Positions 54,734 through 62,469 of a DNA stretch of 64,000 nt are shown here, in pieces (position 1 is the stretch's first letter; each line of letters opens with the position of its first letter). The stretch spans positions 1,896,501 to 1,960,500 of the forward strand of contig NZ_NPJZ01000001.1 in the NCBI RefSeq assembly GCF_002245895.1. Reading direction: 5' to 3'. The DNA comes from Rhodococcus sp. OK302 (lineage in GTDB: Bacteria > Actinomycetota > Actinomycetes > Mycobacteriales > Mycobacteriaceae). The position numbers and the translations under genes are program-made. The notes below the pieces were generated by a model, which saw only the letters and a program-made list of their open reading frames with translations, ran no database searches and had not been told where the DNA came from.

Positions 54734-54931
54734 ATGGCAATCCTCAAAGCGAATCTCGACCTGTGCCAAGGCTATGCAAACTGTGTGGTCGCGGCGGACG
54801 ACGTCTACGACATGGACGACGACGGCCTGGTGGTGCTGCTCAAGGCCCGCGTGGACGAGTCCGACCGCCAGCGGGTCGAGACCGCGGCGAAGAGCTGCCC
54901 CGCCAACGCCCTCTGGCTGGAGGACGAGTGA
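54734..54931 (+). CDS. [3Fe-4S] ferredoxin of the dioxygenase (padAc-like)
   Basis: 65 residues. Cysteines at 11, 17 and 55 in the pattern C-x5-C-x37-C-P (LCQGYANCV and KSCPANAL), with Tyr14 where a fourth cysteine would be, define a three-iron ferredoxin of the actinobacterial P450/dioxygenase type. It passes electrons from the reductase encoded next to the Rieske centre of the alpha subunit. The GTG of the reductase overlaps its stop. Short but with an unmistakable cluster pattern. Confidence 0.9.
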   Translation: MAILKANLDLCQGYANCVVAADDVYDMDDDGLVVLLKARVDESDRQRVETAAKSCPANALWLEDE

Positions 54932-56130
54932 GCGGCGGGGTTCTTATCGTCGGCGGCTCCGTCGGCGGAATCCGTACGGCCCGGGCGTTGCGTAATGAGG
55001 GCTACGCCGGGGCTGTAACGGTAGTCGAGGCCGAGTCGCATCTGCCGTACGACAAGCCGCCGCTGTCGAAAGTGCCACTCGACGGCGACGCACACGTTCC
55101 GCTGCTCACCGCCGAGGAGGCGCGTGAGCTCGGCATCGAGCTGGTGTTAGGCAGTGTCGCAGTCGAATTGCGTGCGCAGACCAACCAGCTGGTGCTCGCT
55201 GACGGCGTAGTTCTCGACTACGACGAGCTGGTGATCGCTACCGGCGCCGCTGCTCGTCCCTCGCCGTGGACCGGTCCTGGTGTGCATGTACTCCGCACTC
55301 TTGCCGACGCTCGCGCGCTGCGTGAGAGCCTTCAGGGTGCGAGCCGTCTCCTCGTCGTCGGTGCTGGGTTTATCGGTGCGGAGGTGGCCTCACTTGCACG
55401 TAAGCAAGGCATCGAAGTCACGATCGTTGATCCGGCGCCCATCCCGATGGCTCGTATTGTCGGAGATGGATTGGGAGAACGACTTTCGGATCTGCACCGG
55501 ACCAATGGTGTCGAGACGAAGTTCGGTACCACGGTCAGCACACTCGATCGCGTTGACGGAGGTCTGCGGGCACAGCTCTCCGACGGCTCCGAATTCCCCG
55601 TCGACGCCGTTGTTGTGGGAATTGGTGCAGTTCTCGATGTCGGGTGGTTGGAGTCCTCGGGCCTGACACTCGACGACGGTGTCGTGTGCGACGAATACGG
55701 CCGCACGCCCACGTTCACACACATTCACGCCGTTGGTGACATCTCGAAGTGGTACCAACCGCGGCTCGACAAATCGGCGCGCGTCGAGCACTGGACCAAC
55801 GCTGTCGAGCAGGCAAACACGGTGGCCCACAATATTGTTCACCCCGATGATCTACAGGCGCACGATCCGGTGGCCTATGTGTGGAGCGATCAGTACAACT
55901 GGAAGATTCAGTTGTTCGGAACCCGCGACACCACGGCTGATCCGCTAGTGGTGGAGCAATCCGATCCACTGCGATTGGCAGCGATCTGGCAGGACTCCGA
56001 CGGCCGGGCAAGTGGCGGATTTACTGTCAACTGGCCCAAAGCGTCGGTTCAGCTCCGGCGGACTATCGCTGCCGGCGGCCCCGCCGATGCGGTGCATACG
56101 CAACTTTCTACCCCGGCGGTGAAGCGATGA
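54928..56130 (+). CDS. FAD-dependent ferredoxin reductase (padAd-like)
   Basis: 400 residues from a GTG overlapping the ferredoxin stop (GTGA). FAD site VLIVGGSVGGIRTARALR, the contact YDKPPLSKVPLDGD, the NAD site LLVVGAGFIGAEVASLARKQ, and the second FAD motif IHAVGDISKWYQ. The C-terminal domain with VWSDQYNWKIQLFG is the usual Reductase_C of the oxygenase-coupled type. NADH is the expected donor because the NAD motif ends in an acidic Asp after strand 2 (VTIVDPAP). It overlaps the aldolase gene by 4 bp. Confidence 0.93.
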   Translation: MSGGVLIVGGSVGGIRTARALRNEGYAGAVTVVEAESHLPYDKPPLSKVPLDGDAHVPLLTAEEARELGIELVLGSVAVELRAQTNQLVLADGVVLDYDELVIATGAAARPSPWTGPGVHVLRTLADARALRESLQGASRLLVVGAGFIGAEVASLARKQGIEVTIVDPAPIPMARIVGDGLGERLSDLHRTNGVETKFGTTVSTLDRVDGGLRAQLSDGSEFPVDAVVVGIGAVLDVGWLESSGLTLDDGVVCDEYGRTPTFTHIHAVGDISKWYQPRLDKSARVEHWTNAVEQANTVAHNIVHPDDLQAHDPVAYVWSDQYNWKIQLFGTRDTTADPLVVEQSDPLRLAAIWQDSDGRASGGFTVNWPKASVQLRRTIAAGGPADAVHTQLSTPAVKR

Positions 56131-56849
56131 TGTCTGCGGAACTGAATGAACTGCGCGAACTGGTTGCGGAAGGCTGCCGCGTTTTGGCGGCTCGCCAACT
56201 AGCGCCCGGTATTCTCGGGCACATCAGCTACCGGATCGACGAGACGAAGCTGCTGGTTCGGTGCCGCGGCGCGCAAGAGCGCGGGTTGGCGCACACGACG
56301 GCGAAAGATATTCGGTTGGTCGAATTGACCGGCGAAGCAGGCGCTCCCGGTGAACTCGACGGCTACACCGTGCCGTACGAACTGCCGCTCCACAGTCGGG
56401 TGCTCGTTGCTCGCCCCGATGTCATGTCCGTGGTGCACGCGCACCCGGCCAATGTTGTGGCCGCCGATCTTGCCGGCCTGCCGATCTTGCCCATCGTGGG
56501 CGCCTACGACATTCCGGGAGCCGTCCTGGCTCACGGGGGAGTGCCCGTATTCCCCCGGGCCGCTTTGATTCACAACGCCGGCCTCGGTGACGATGTCGCT
56601 AATTCCCTGGGGGACCGGCCCGTGGTTCTCATGCGCGGACACGGCCTCACCTCCACCGGTACTTCGGTACAGGAAGCGGTGCTTCGCGCCATCTCGGTCG
56701 ACACGATCGCGTCGTTGTCGTTGACCATCGTCTCGGCAGGCGGCACGCTGAGCCCGATCAGCGCCCAGGACTTGGCTGACTTGCCGAACCTGGGCTCCGG
56801 CCTCAACCTGGGAGCCGCGTGGCGTCACGAGGTATCCAGGCTCGGCTGA
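56127..56849 (+). CDS. Class II aldolase/adducin family protein, probable dihydroxyphthalate decarboxylase (padC/phtC-like)
   Basis: 240 residues. Zinc-site motifs are SVVHAHPANVVAADL and the later VLMRGHGLTSTG, with ILGHISYRIDETKLLVR at the start, of the fuculose aldolase fold. In phthalate operons this family supplies 3,4-dihydroxyphthalate decarboxylase, giving protocatechuate. Its place directly after the reductase gene matches that order. It is the last gene of the operon. A hairpin follows at 56870. The alternative, a true aldolase on another ring acid, cannot be excluded. Confidence 0.78.
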   Translation: MMSAELNELRELVAEGCRVLAARQLAPGILGHISYRIDETKLLVRCRGAQERGLAHTTAKDIRLVELTGEAGAPGELDGYTVPYELPLHSRVLVARPDVMSVVHAHPANVVAADLAGLPILPIVGAYDIPGAVLAHGGVPVFPRAALIHNAGLGDDVANSLGDRPVVLMRGHGLTSTGTSVQEAVLRAISVDTIASLSLTIVSAGGTLSPISAQDLADLPNLGSGLNLGAAWRHEVSRLG

Positions 56850-56869
56850 GCGCGAACTGTTCGTAAAAA

Positions 56870-56919
56870 CTGCTCCCCGGAAGTTGGAACTGCGTGTCTC
56901 AGTCCAACTTCTGGGGCAG
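56870..56919. terminator. Hairpin terminator between convergent genes
   Basis: CTGCTCCCCGGAAGTTGGA and TCCAACTTCTGGGGCAG pair with a few mismatches around a short loop, directly after the aldolase gene and ahead of the end of the tandem NTF2 gene. Confidence 0.68.
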
Positions 56920-56924
56920 ACGAG

Positions 56925-57800
56925 TCAGGCCGATGTGACGTCGGTACGCAGCCTGCTCAGGCGCATGGACGCAATCTGCCAGCCGTTGTGGGTCTTGCGG
57001 TACTCCTCGTGGTAATGGCCGTAGCCACGTAGATTGCCGATCGGACCTCCGTCAGGCCACCACAGGTTGTCTTCCATCGCCCACAGGCCCGTTGCGGTAG
57101 TCGGGGAGGTGAGAGCGATCTCAGGCGTATGGCCGTGGTGAACGGTGGTGACGTCTTCGATGCTGGCACGCAGGAATGGCATGTACTCGTCCACTGAACG
57201 AGTGATCGCACCGCCGGATTCGATCATGTCGATCAGGACGTCCTCGGTGAACACGGCAGCCAATCCGTCCCAGTCTTTGGTGTCCATCAGACGGAAGTAG
57301 CGAGCTTTGAGCTGCATAATCGCTTCGACGTCGGTGGTGGGATAGTTGGGTGCAACCCGGCCAGTCGATTGAGGTTGGAGCACCTCGATCGAGCCTCTCG
57401 TGCCGCTCATTCGCTTGGTACGGTGACTCATTCGCCAGACACCGTCGACCCGTGCCCACTGGTCGTCATAGTCGCCGAGGGTCGAGAAGGTCAGGCCCTC
57501 GTGCTCGCCGACCCCGAGGTGCATGTCGCTCACGTAGGTGCGACTGACGGCGGAGCTGCCGTCGACGTCGATCAACTGGTTGCCCAGCATGTGTTGGGTT
57601 GGCCCGCAGTGGTCGAGGAACGATCGGATCAACGCCACCACTTCGGCGGGGCCGTGCAGCGTTCCGGTGCCCAGGTCTGCGGTCGCGTCGGGCAGCAGGA
57701 TTTCATGCAGCACGGACCAGTCGCGGTCGTCCATCGCCCGTGCAAAACGGGTGACCGCGCGAGAGATCTCGCGTTCCGAAAGCAGGGTGTTCAGGTTCAT
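56925..57800 (-). CDS. Tandem NTF2-like (double SnoaL) protein
   Basis: 291 residues from the ATG at 57800, preceded by GGAAGGA. Two SnoaL-type domains lie in one chain: residues about 8-135 (LSEREISRAVTRFARAMDDR through VDGVWRMSHRTKRMSG) and about 155-285 (TTDVEAIMQLKARYFRLMDT through THNGWQIASMRLSRLR). The halves share the D-x-x-D-W-x-x-L pattern, so the gene probably arose by fusion or duplication. The activity is unknown. It is transcribed away from a 7-4-7 dyad at 57820 and converges on the dioxygenase operon. Confidence 0.8.
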   Translation of the reverse strand: MNLNTLLSEREISRAVTRFARAMDDRDWSVLHEILLPDATADLGTGTLHGPAEVVALIRSFLDHCGPTQHMLGNQLIDVDGSSAVSRTYVSDMHLGVGEHEGLTFSTLGDYDDQWARVDGVWRMSHRTKRMSGTRGSIEVLQPQSTGRVAPNYPTTDVEAIMQLKARYFRLMDTKDWDGLAAVFTEDVLIDMIESGGAITRSVDEYMPFLRASIEDVTTVHHGHTPEIALTSPTTATGLWAMEDNLWWPDGGPIGNLRGYGHYHEEYRKTHNGWQIASMRLSRLRTDVTSA

Positions 57801-57819
57801 CGATGTTCCTTCCGGCACC

Positions 57820-57837
57820 GGGATGTGCAAACATCCC
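57820..57837. promoter_or_regulatory. Dyad before the tandem NTF2 gene
   Basis: GGGATGT-GCAA-ACATCCC, perfect 7-bp arms with a 4-nt centre, 20 bp upstream of the ATG. It may be an operator or a 5' hairpin that influences translation. Confidence 0.55.
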
Positions 57838-57969
57838 ACATGATAGTGATCTGCATCACCGCCGTGTGGGGTGTGTCCCGTTGGCCGGGAAGCTCACTGC
57901 TCCGCTGGCGACCCCACTCTGTAGGTCGTGTGCCTGCACCGCGAAGCGTGATTCGGGAACCACATTCGA

Positions 57970-58310
57970 GAGTGGCCACGAGCGGGACACCGATCGTCAG
58001 CGTCGAGCACCTCACCCGGAAGTTCGGTGTTCGCCGGGGGGATCATCGACGTCGAATTCGACATCGAGCCGGGCGAGGTATTCGGATTCCTCGGCCCAAA
58101 CGGCGCCGGAAAGACCACAACAATCCGGATTCTGCTCGGACTGTACCGGCCGACGTCGGGACAGATGCGAGTGTTCGGCCTCGACCCGAAATGCGAAGCC
58201 GCACAGATACTGCACCGAGTCGGCTACATACCAGCCGAGCTAACCGAGTCGGCACCGGGCTGGACGGTCAGTGCGGTGAGTTCCGGATTTCGGCTGGAAG
58301 TGGGCTCCAC
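57970..58310 (+). pseudogene. Remnant of an ABC transporter ATP-binding gene
   Basis: The start reads TPIVSVEHLTRKFGVR in one frame, then GIIDVEFDIEPGEVFGFLGP-N-GAGKTTT (Walker A) and PKCEAAQILHRVGYIPAELT in another. The run of six G at 58036-58041 has one base more than the frame needs. After the GYIPAELT segment the similarity ends: no signature motif, Walker B or H-loop follows, so about 200 residues are missing. Both a frameshift and a 3' deletion argue for a dead gene rather than a sequencing error alone. No permease gene is adjacent. Confidence 0.82.
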
Positions 58311-58319
58311 CAAGCTCCA

Positions 58320-58352
58320 GGGCCTGAGCCCGGTGCTAACGGGTTCAGGCCC
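58320..58352. terminator. Hairpin after the ABC remnant
   Basis: GGGCCTGAGCCCG pairs with CGGGTTCAGGCCC with one mismatch around a 7-nt loop. It could serve as terminator for the minus-strand operon that ends at 58410. Confidence 0.6.
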
Positions 58353-58409
58353 TGCGGCTCAGGTCTTATCTGGCGTGCAAATATCCTGATGCACTGACCA
58401 CTTGGATCG

Positions 58410-58970
58410 TCAGCTCATGCTGGTCGACGGGACTCCGTACTTGTTGACCGGCGCGTGGGCGACGTCGCCTTCGCGCAGCTCTCGCGTCCAGGCAGCGAAC
58501 TCCAAGAGAACGCCGTCGGGATCGAAGAAGTAGATCGACCGAACGTAAGTTCCTTCGTGTACGTCTCGCGTGACGCCGCGTTCACTGTCGTCGTGGTTCA
58601 GCAACGGACCGGTCACGATGCCCTTGGACTCGAGCTTCGCCTTGTACTCGTCGAATTTGTCGACCGGGATCTTGAACGACACATGATTCATCGACGCGTG
58701 GGCAGTCTCGAATTCGAAGCTGAGGCCGGGAATGTTTGCCGCCGAGGCGATTCCGGGAGCGCGTTTCGGCGCATTGCGGAACCAGAAGAATGCCAAGTAC
58801 TGGCCCGCGCCCATATCGAAGAAGAAATGCTGGCCGCCGTCGGGTAGTGCGACGGTCTTCGCCAGCTTCATACCCAGGATGTTGGTGTAGAAGTCGACGG
58901 TGCGCTCCATGTCCTCACAGACGAGGGCAAGGTGACATACTCCACCGAGTTCGAATTCCGTGTTGGTCAA
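58410..58970 (-). CDS. VOC family protein (glyoxalase/extradiol dioxygenase fold)
   Basis: 186 residues from a TTG preceded by GGAGAG. The vicinal oxygen chelate pattern shows in GGVCHLALVCEDMERTVDFY, TNILGMKLAKTVAL, and the metal-type residues in CHLAL (His), ASMNHVSFKIP (His) and DPDGVLLEFAAW (Glu). The two paired modules with a His-His-Glu set suggest a metal-dependent enzyme: extradiol dioxygenase, lyase or isomerase. It is the last gene of the minus-strand operon of the right end, so it may open or rearrange the substrate of that operon. Confidence 0.82.
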   Translation of the reverse strand: MTNTEFELGGVCHLALVCEDMERTVDFYTNILGMKLAKTVALPDGGQHFFFDMGAGQYLAFFWFRNAPKRAPGIASAANIPGLSFEFETAHASMNHVSFKIPVDKFDEYKAKLESKGIVTGPLLNHDDSERGVTRDVHEGTYVRSIYFFDPDGVLLEFAAWTRELREGDVAHAPVNKYGVPSTSMS

Positions 58971-59046
58971 CGTTTCTCTCCTTTGCAGACTGTCTGAGTG
59001 TGTCTCTGAGTTCGAGTTGTAATCCGGCGTCCAGGTGCAAATGCAC

Positions 59047-59514
59047 CTAGACGTTGAGCTTGCCCAGCCTTAGTACCTCGCGATTGCCGGTGCACCAGCG
59101 CTGGATTGCGCGCACCGCGCTGATTCGCCATCCGTCTTCGCAGCGCTGTAGACGCATGTCGTACTGGCCGCCGGAGGTCCACATGGAATCCCCGGAGTTG
59201 TTGGGCTTCACGTGAACTGCCACTACCTGGGAGATGCACCGGGCTTCGTCGCCGGAGCCGCTCACCATGTGCCCGGACACGAGGTGCTGGGTCGCATCCA
59301 GATTGCCGAGCAGGCGCTCGGCGTTCTTGACGTACACCGCGCGGGGAGTGTCTGTCGGAGGGCCACCGAAAAGGTCGCCGTAGTCGAGGGTGATGGATTC
59401 GGTGAACACCGTGTGGAGTTCGGACCACTGGCGCTCGTCGATGAAATAGGTCATCTTCGTGCAGGTCTCGATGATTGCCGCACGATCATCGGCGGTGAAG
59501 GTCTTGTCGGTCAT
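59047..59514 (-). CDS. NTF2-like (SnoaL) protein
   Basis: 155 residues. The SnoaL pattern is seen in DRAAIIETCTKMTYFIDERQ, WSELHTVFTESITLDYG, the central DATQHLVSGHMVSGS with the conserved His, and the closing RCEDGWRISAVRAIQRWCTG. Related in kind to the NTF2-like proteins at 18290, 23302 and 56925, although not closely alike. It may act on the product of the CoA-transferase or dehydrogenase steps encoded upstream. Ends 76 bp before the VOC gene. Confidence 0.8.
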   Translation of the reverse strand: MTDKTFTADDRAAIIETCTKMTYFIDERQWSELHTVFTESITLDYGDLFGGPPTDTPRAVYVKNAERLLGNLDATQHLVSGHMVSGSGDEARCISQVVAVHVKPNNSGDSMWTSGGQYDMRLQRCEDGWRISAVRAIQRWCTGNREVLRLGKLNV

Positions 59515-59540
59515 TCAGTGTTCTCCTTCATATGCAGGTA

Positions 59541-60662
59541 CTAGACGCGCTGGCTGACAGCTCCGGTCGCGAGTAGGCCGTCGATCTCCGCAGTACCGAG
59601 GCCCCAATCGCTGAGAACTGCACGGGTATTCGTGCCTGGACCAACGCCGGGCACGGGGATGGGAGAAGGCGTCCGGGAGAACCGGGGGGCCGGAGCCGGC
59701 TGGATGACACCGCCGACCTCGACGAAGACATCTCGCGCTAGGTTCGCTGGATGCTTGGTGGCCTCCGTCGGCGTGAGCACCGGCGCAAAGCAGGCATCGG
59801 TGCCTTCGAGCAGATCGCACCACTCTTGCTGAGTGCGGCCGGCAAACAGTTCGGCGAACCCGGCGCGGGCCGAGGCTTCGTCGGAGCGGTCGAGAACTAC
59901 ACCCAGACGCGTGCACAGATCGTCGTAGAACCGAGATTCGAGAGCGCCGATCGTGACAAATCGGTGGTCGGCTGTCTCATATACGTCGTAGTAGGCGGCG
60001 CCGCCGTCCAAGACGTTGGAGCCGCGCTCCTCGGACCATTCCCCCGAGCTGATGAGTTCGTGCATCGCTGTGGTGAGGAGCGCAGCTCCGTCCACGATGG
60101 CAGCGTCGATCACTTGGCCCTGGCCGGACGACTTGGCCTCGAGCAATGCGCTCACCACGCCCAGAGCGAGAAGCATTCCGCCCCCGGCGAAGTCGCCGAC
60201 CACATTGCCGGGCGGGACCGGCCGGTCGCGTGGACCGATGCCGTGGAGGGCGCCGGCAAGTGCGATGTAGTTGATGTCGTGACCGGCGGTCTGGGCCAGC
60301 GGGCCTTCTTGGCCCCAGCCCGTCATCCGGCCGTAGACCAGGCGCGGGTTGCGCGCTGCGCAGGCTGCCGGGCCGATGCCTAGCCGTTCTGCAACGCCAG
60401 GACGGAAGCCTTCGATCAACGCATCTGCACTCTCACACAGACGTAAGAGAGTCTCCACCCCCGCAGGATTCTTGAGATCGAGCGCCACCGAGCGTCGGCC
60501 TCGGGCAACAGGTTCGTGCTCGACGAGCGACTCGGTACGGGGGCCGACACGATCAATGCGGACAACGTCCGCGCCGAGATCCGAGAGCAGCATGCCGACA
60601 AAAGGCAACGGACCCATGCCTTGCAGTTCCAACACGCGAATCCCGGCCAGGGGTCCGCTCAA
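59541..60662 (-). CDS. CaiB/BaiF family CoA transferase
   Basis: 373 residues from a TTG that overlaps the stop of the FMN reductase gene (TTGA). Type III CoA transferase/racemase features: GIRVLELQGMGPLPFVGMLL, SVALDLKNPAGVETLLRL, SADALIEGFRPGVAERLGIG with the Gly-Arg-containing segment, NPRLVYGRMTGWGQEGPLAQ and AGHDINYIALAGALHG with the catalytic Asp. It would move CoA between acids or racemise an alpha-methylacyl-CoA, as in steroid side-chain or carnitine metabolism. The substrate is not evident. Confidence 0.9.
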   Translation of the reverse strand: MSGPLAGIRVLELQGMGPLPFVGMLLSDLGADVVRIDRVGPRTESLVEHEPVARGRRSVALDLKNPAGVETLLRLCESADALIEGFRPGVAERLGIGPAACAARNPRLVYGRMTGWGQEGPLAQTAGHDINYIALAGALHGIGPRDRPVPPGNVVGDFAGGGMLLALGVVSALLEAKSSGQGQVIDAAIVDGAALLTTAMHELISSGEWSEERGSNVLDGGAAYYDVYETADHRFVTIGALESRFYDDLCTRLGVVLDRSDEASARAGFAELFAGRTQQEWCDLLEGTDACFAPVLTPTEATKHPANLARDVFVEVGGVIQPAPAPRFSRTPSPIPVPGVGPGTNTRAVLSDWGLGTAEIDGLLATGAVSQRV

Positions 60663-61273
60663 CGTGCGGCTACCGGCTCGGTGAGTCGCACGTCGGCGGG
60701 GTCGACCATGCGAATCAGTTGCACAAGGTTATCGAGCAGGCGCCCAATGAGTTTCGTGGCACCCGGGTCGGTGAGAACACCGGCTTCGAATCGGGTGTGC
60801 GCGCGGGTGACAAAGACCTCCGGACTGTTCACTACGTGGGAATCCGTTGCCACAAACGACTGGCGCAGTTGGGATTGCGCGCGTGCCGTACCCAAGATGC
60901 TCGGCGATGCGCCCACGAGGGCGATCGGCTTGCCCTCGAGTCCGGAGTTTCCGGGTGGCATCGAGATCCAGTCGAGTGCATTCTTGAGCACTCCGGGTAC
61001 GCCGTAGTTGTACTCCGGCGTCGCGATGACCAGAGCGTCGGCAGCGCGAACTGCAGCCTGGAGTTCGGCCACGGCGTCGGGCGGGCCCAGACGGGCCTGG
61101 TCCTCGTTGAACAACGGAATTTCCGCAAACCGGGGGAACTGGTAAATCTCCAGATCATCCGGGCTTAAGCGGATGACGTTGTCCAGCAACAACTGATTGT
61201 AGGAATCAGCTCGAAGGCTGCCTACTATCGCAACTGCGCGGAGCTTGCGGGGGCTGGTCACATCACTGGTCAT
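60659..61273 (-). CDS. NADPH-dependent FMN reductase
   Basis: 204 residues of flavodoxin-like fold. The start VAIVGSLRADSYNQLLLDNV binds the FMN phosphate and DALVIATPEYNYGVPGVLKN with ALDWISMPPG is the isoalloxazine contact; KPIALVGASPSILGTARAQ follows. It reduces free FMN with NAD(P)H and could feed reduced flavin to the LLM-type monooxygenase encoded at the right edge of the window. Situated between the CoA transferase (4-bp overlap) and acyl-CoA dehydrogenase genes. Confidence 0.88.
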   Translation of the reverse strand: MTSDVTSPRKLRAVAIVGSLRADSYNQLLLDNVIRLSPDDLEIYQFPRFAEIPLFNEDQARLGPPDAVAELQAAVRAADALVIATPEYNYGVPGVLKNALDWISMPPGNSGLEGKPIALVGASPSILGTARAQSQLRQSFVATDSHVVNSPEVFVTRAHTRFEAGVLTDPGATKLIGRLLDNLVQLIRMVDPADVRLTEPVAAR

Positions 61274-61288
61274 TATCGAGGACCTTTC

Positions 61289-62461
61289 TCACTGCTGTTG
61301 GGGTCGTGGTTCGCGGGGAAGCCCCAAAACCCGTTCTGCTATAGCGTTTTTCATGATCTCGTCGGTTCCGCCGCCAATGCGCATCCCGAGGGCGCCCGTG
61401 AGCAATTCGGTCCACGGGTTCGCGAGGACCCCGGACGGACCGAGGGCACGTATCGCGGTGTCTGCCGCGAGGTACTGTCCGTCGGTCGAGAGCAACTTCG
61501 TGATCGATCCCTCCGGTCCCGGTGCGCGGCCTTCGCCGGCCGCAGTGCGCAGTCGGAGCTTCAGGATGCCGAGGATGTGCTGGATCGTGTACACGTCGGC
61601 AAACTGTCGGTTGATCGTCGGGTCTACGGGATAGTCGGTGGTGCGCAGAAGCTCCAGCAGTGGTTGCGCGCCAACCATTTCCGGTTCGAGTGAGTAGCGC
61701 TCGGCCATCAGGGTGCTCATCGCTACTGCCCAACCCTGGCCCGGCTTGCCAAGGACCGCGTCATCCGGGACCACCGCGTCATCGAAGAAGACTTCGTTGA
61801 AGGTATGCGCCCCCGTTGCCTGCTTCAGCGGTCGAACCGTGACTCCCGGTTGCTTCAGGTCGATGAGAAACGCGGTCAGACCATGATGCCGAGGGGCGTC
61901 CTCGCTGCGGGCGAGGAGGTAGCCGAAGGATGCGTACTGAGCGTACGACGTCCAGATCTTCTGCCCGTTGATCACCCAGCCGTCGGCGGTCTTGCGTGCG
62001 GTGGTTCGGATGGCGGCAAGGTCGGATCCGGCGTCAGGCTCGGAGAACAGCTGGCACGACAGTTGTCGGCCGGACAGGAGTGGCAGGAGGTACCGCTCGC
62101 GCTGCTCGGAGGTTCCCCACTGGGCAAGGGTCGGCACGACCATTCCCATCGTGACCGACTGAGCATCGAGTGGTAGCCGGTATCGGCCCTCTTCCTCGGT
62201 GAACAAGAGCTTTTGGGGGATGCTACCGCCTGCGCCGCCGTACTCCTTCGCGACGCCGATGCCCGCCCAGCCTTCTGTGTGCTTGTGGGCCTGCCAGGCA
62301 AGTGACTGTTCCACGTGAGAAACGGATTCCGTGCTCGAGCGAAACCCGAACACGCTCAATCTTCCCGTTTCCGGCTCTTCGAAGGCAGGTGCATTGGCAG
62401 CAAGCCACGCCGCGGCCCGTTCCCGGTAGGCGATGTCATCCGGCGAATCAGAGAAATCCAT
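61289..62461 (-). CDS. Acyl-CoA dehydrogenase (FadE29-like half of a pair)
   Basis: 390 residues. FAD-binding and family motifs: QLFSEPDAGSDLAAIRTTAR, GWVINGQKIWTSYAQYASFG, and GMRIGGGTDEIMKNAIAERV at the C-terminus. The companion gene directly upstream encodes a shorter divergent ACAD, which is the pattern of heterotetrameric (alpha2-beta2) acyl-CoA dehydrogenases acting on bulky ring or side-chain acyl-CoA esters in steroid-degrading actinobacteria. The position of the catalytic base is not clear to me. Confidence 0.88.
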   Translation of the reverse strand: MDFSDSPDDIAYRERAAAWLAANAPAFEEPETGRLSVFGFRSSTESVSHVEQSLAWQAHKHTEGWAGIGVAKEYGGAGGSIPQKLLFTEEEGRYRLPLDAQSVTMGMVVPTLAQWGTSEQRERYLLPLLSGRQLSCQLFSEPDAGSDLAAIRTTARKTADGWVINGQKIWTSYAQYASFGYLLARSEDAPRHHGLTAFLIDLKQPGVTVRPLKQATGAHTFNEVFFDDAVVPDDAVLGKPGQGWAVAMSTLMAERYSLEPEMVGAQPLLELLRTTDYPVDPTINRQFADVYTIQHILGILKLRLRTAAGEGRAPGPEGSITKLLSTDGQYLAADTAIRALGPSGVLANPWTELLTGALGMRIGGGTDEIMKNAIAERVLGLPREPRPQQQ

Positions 62462-62469
62462 GGGTGCTC

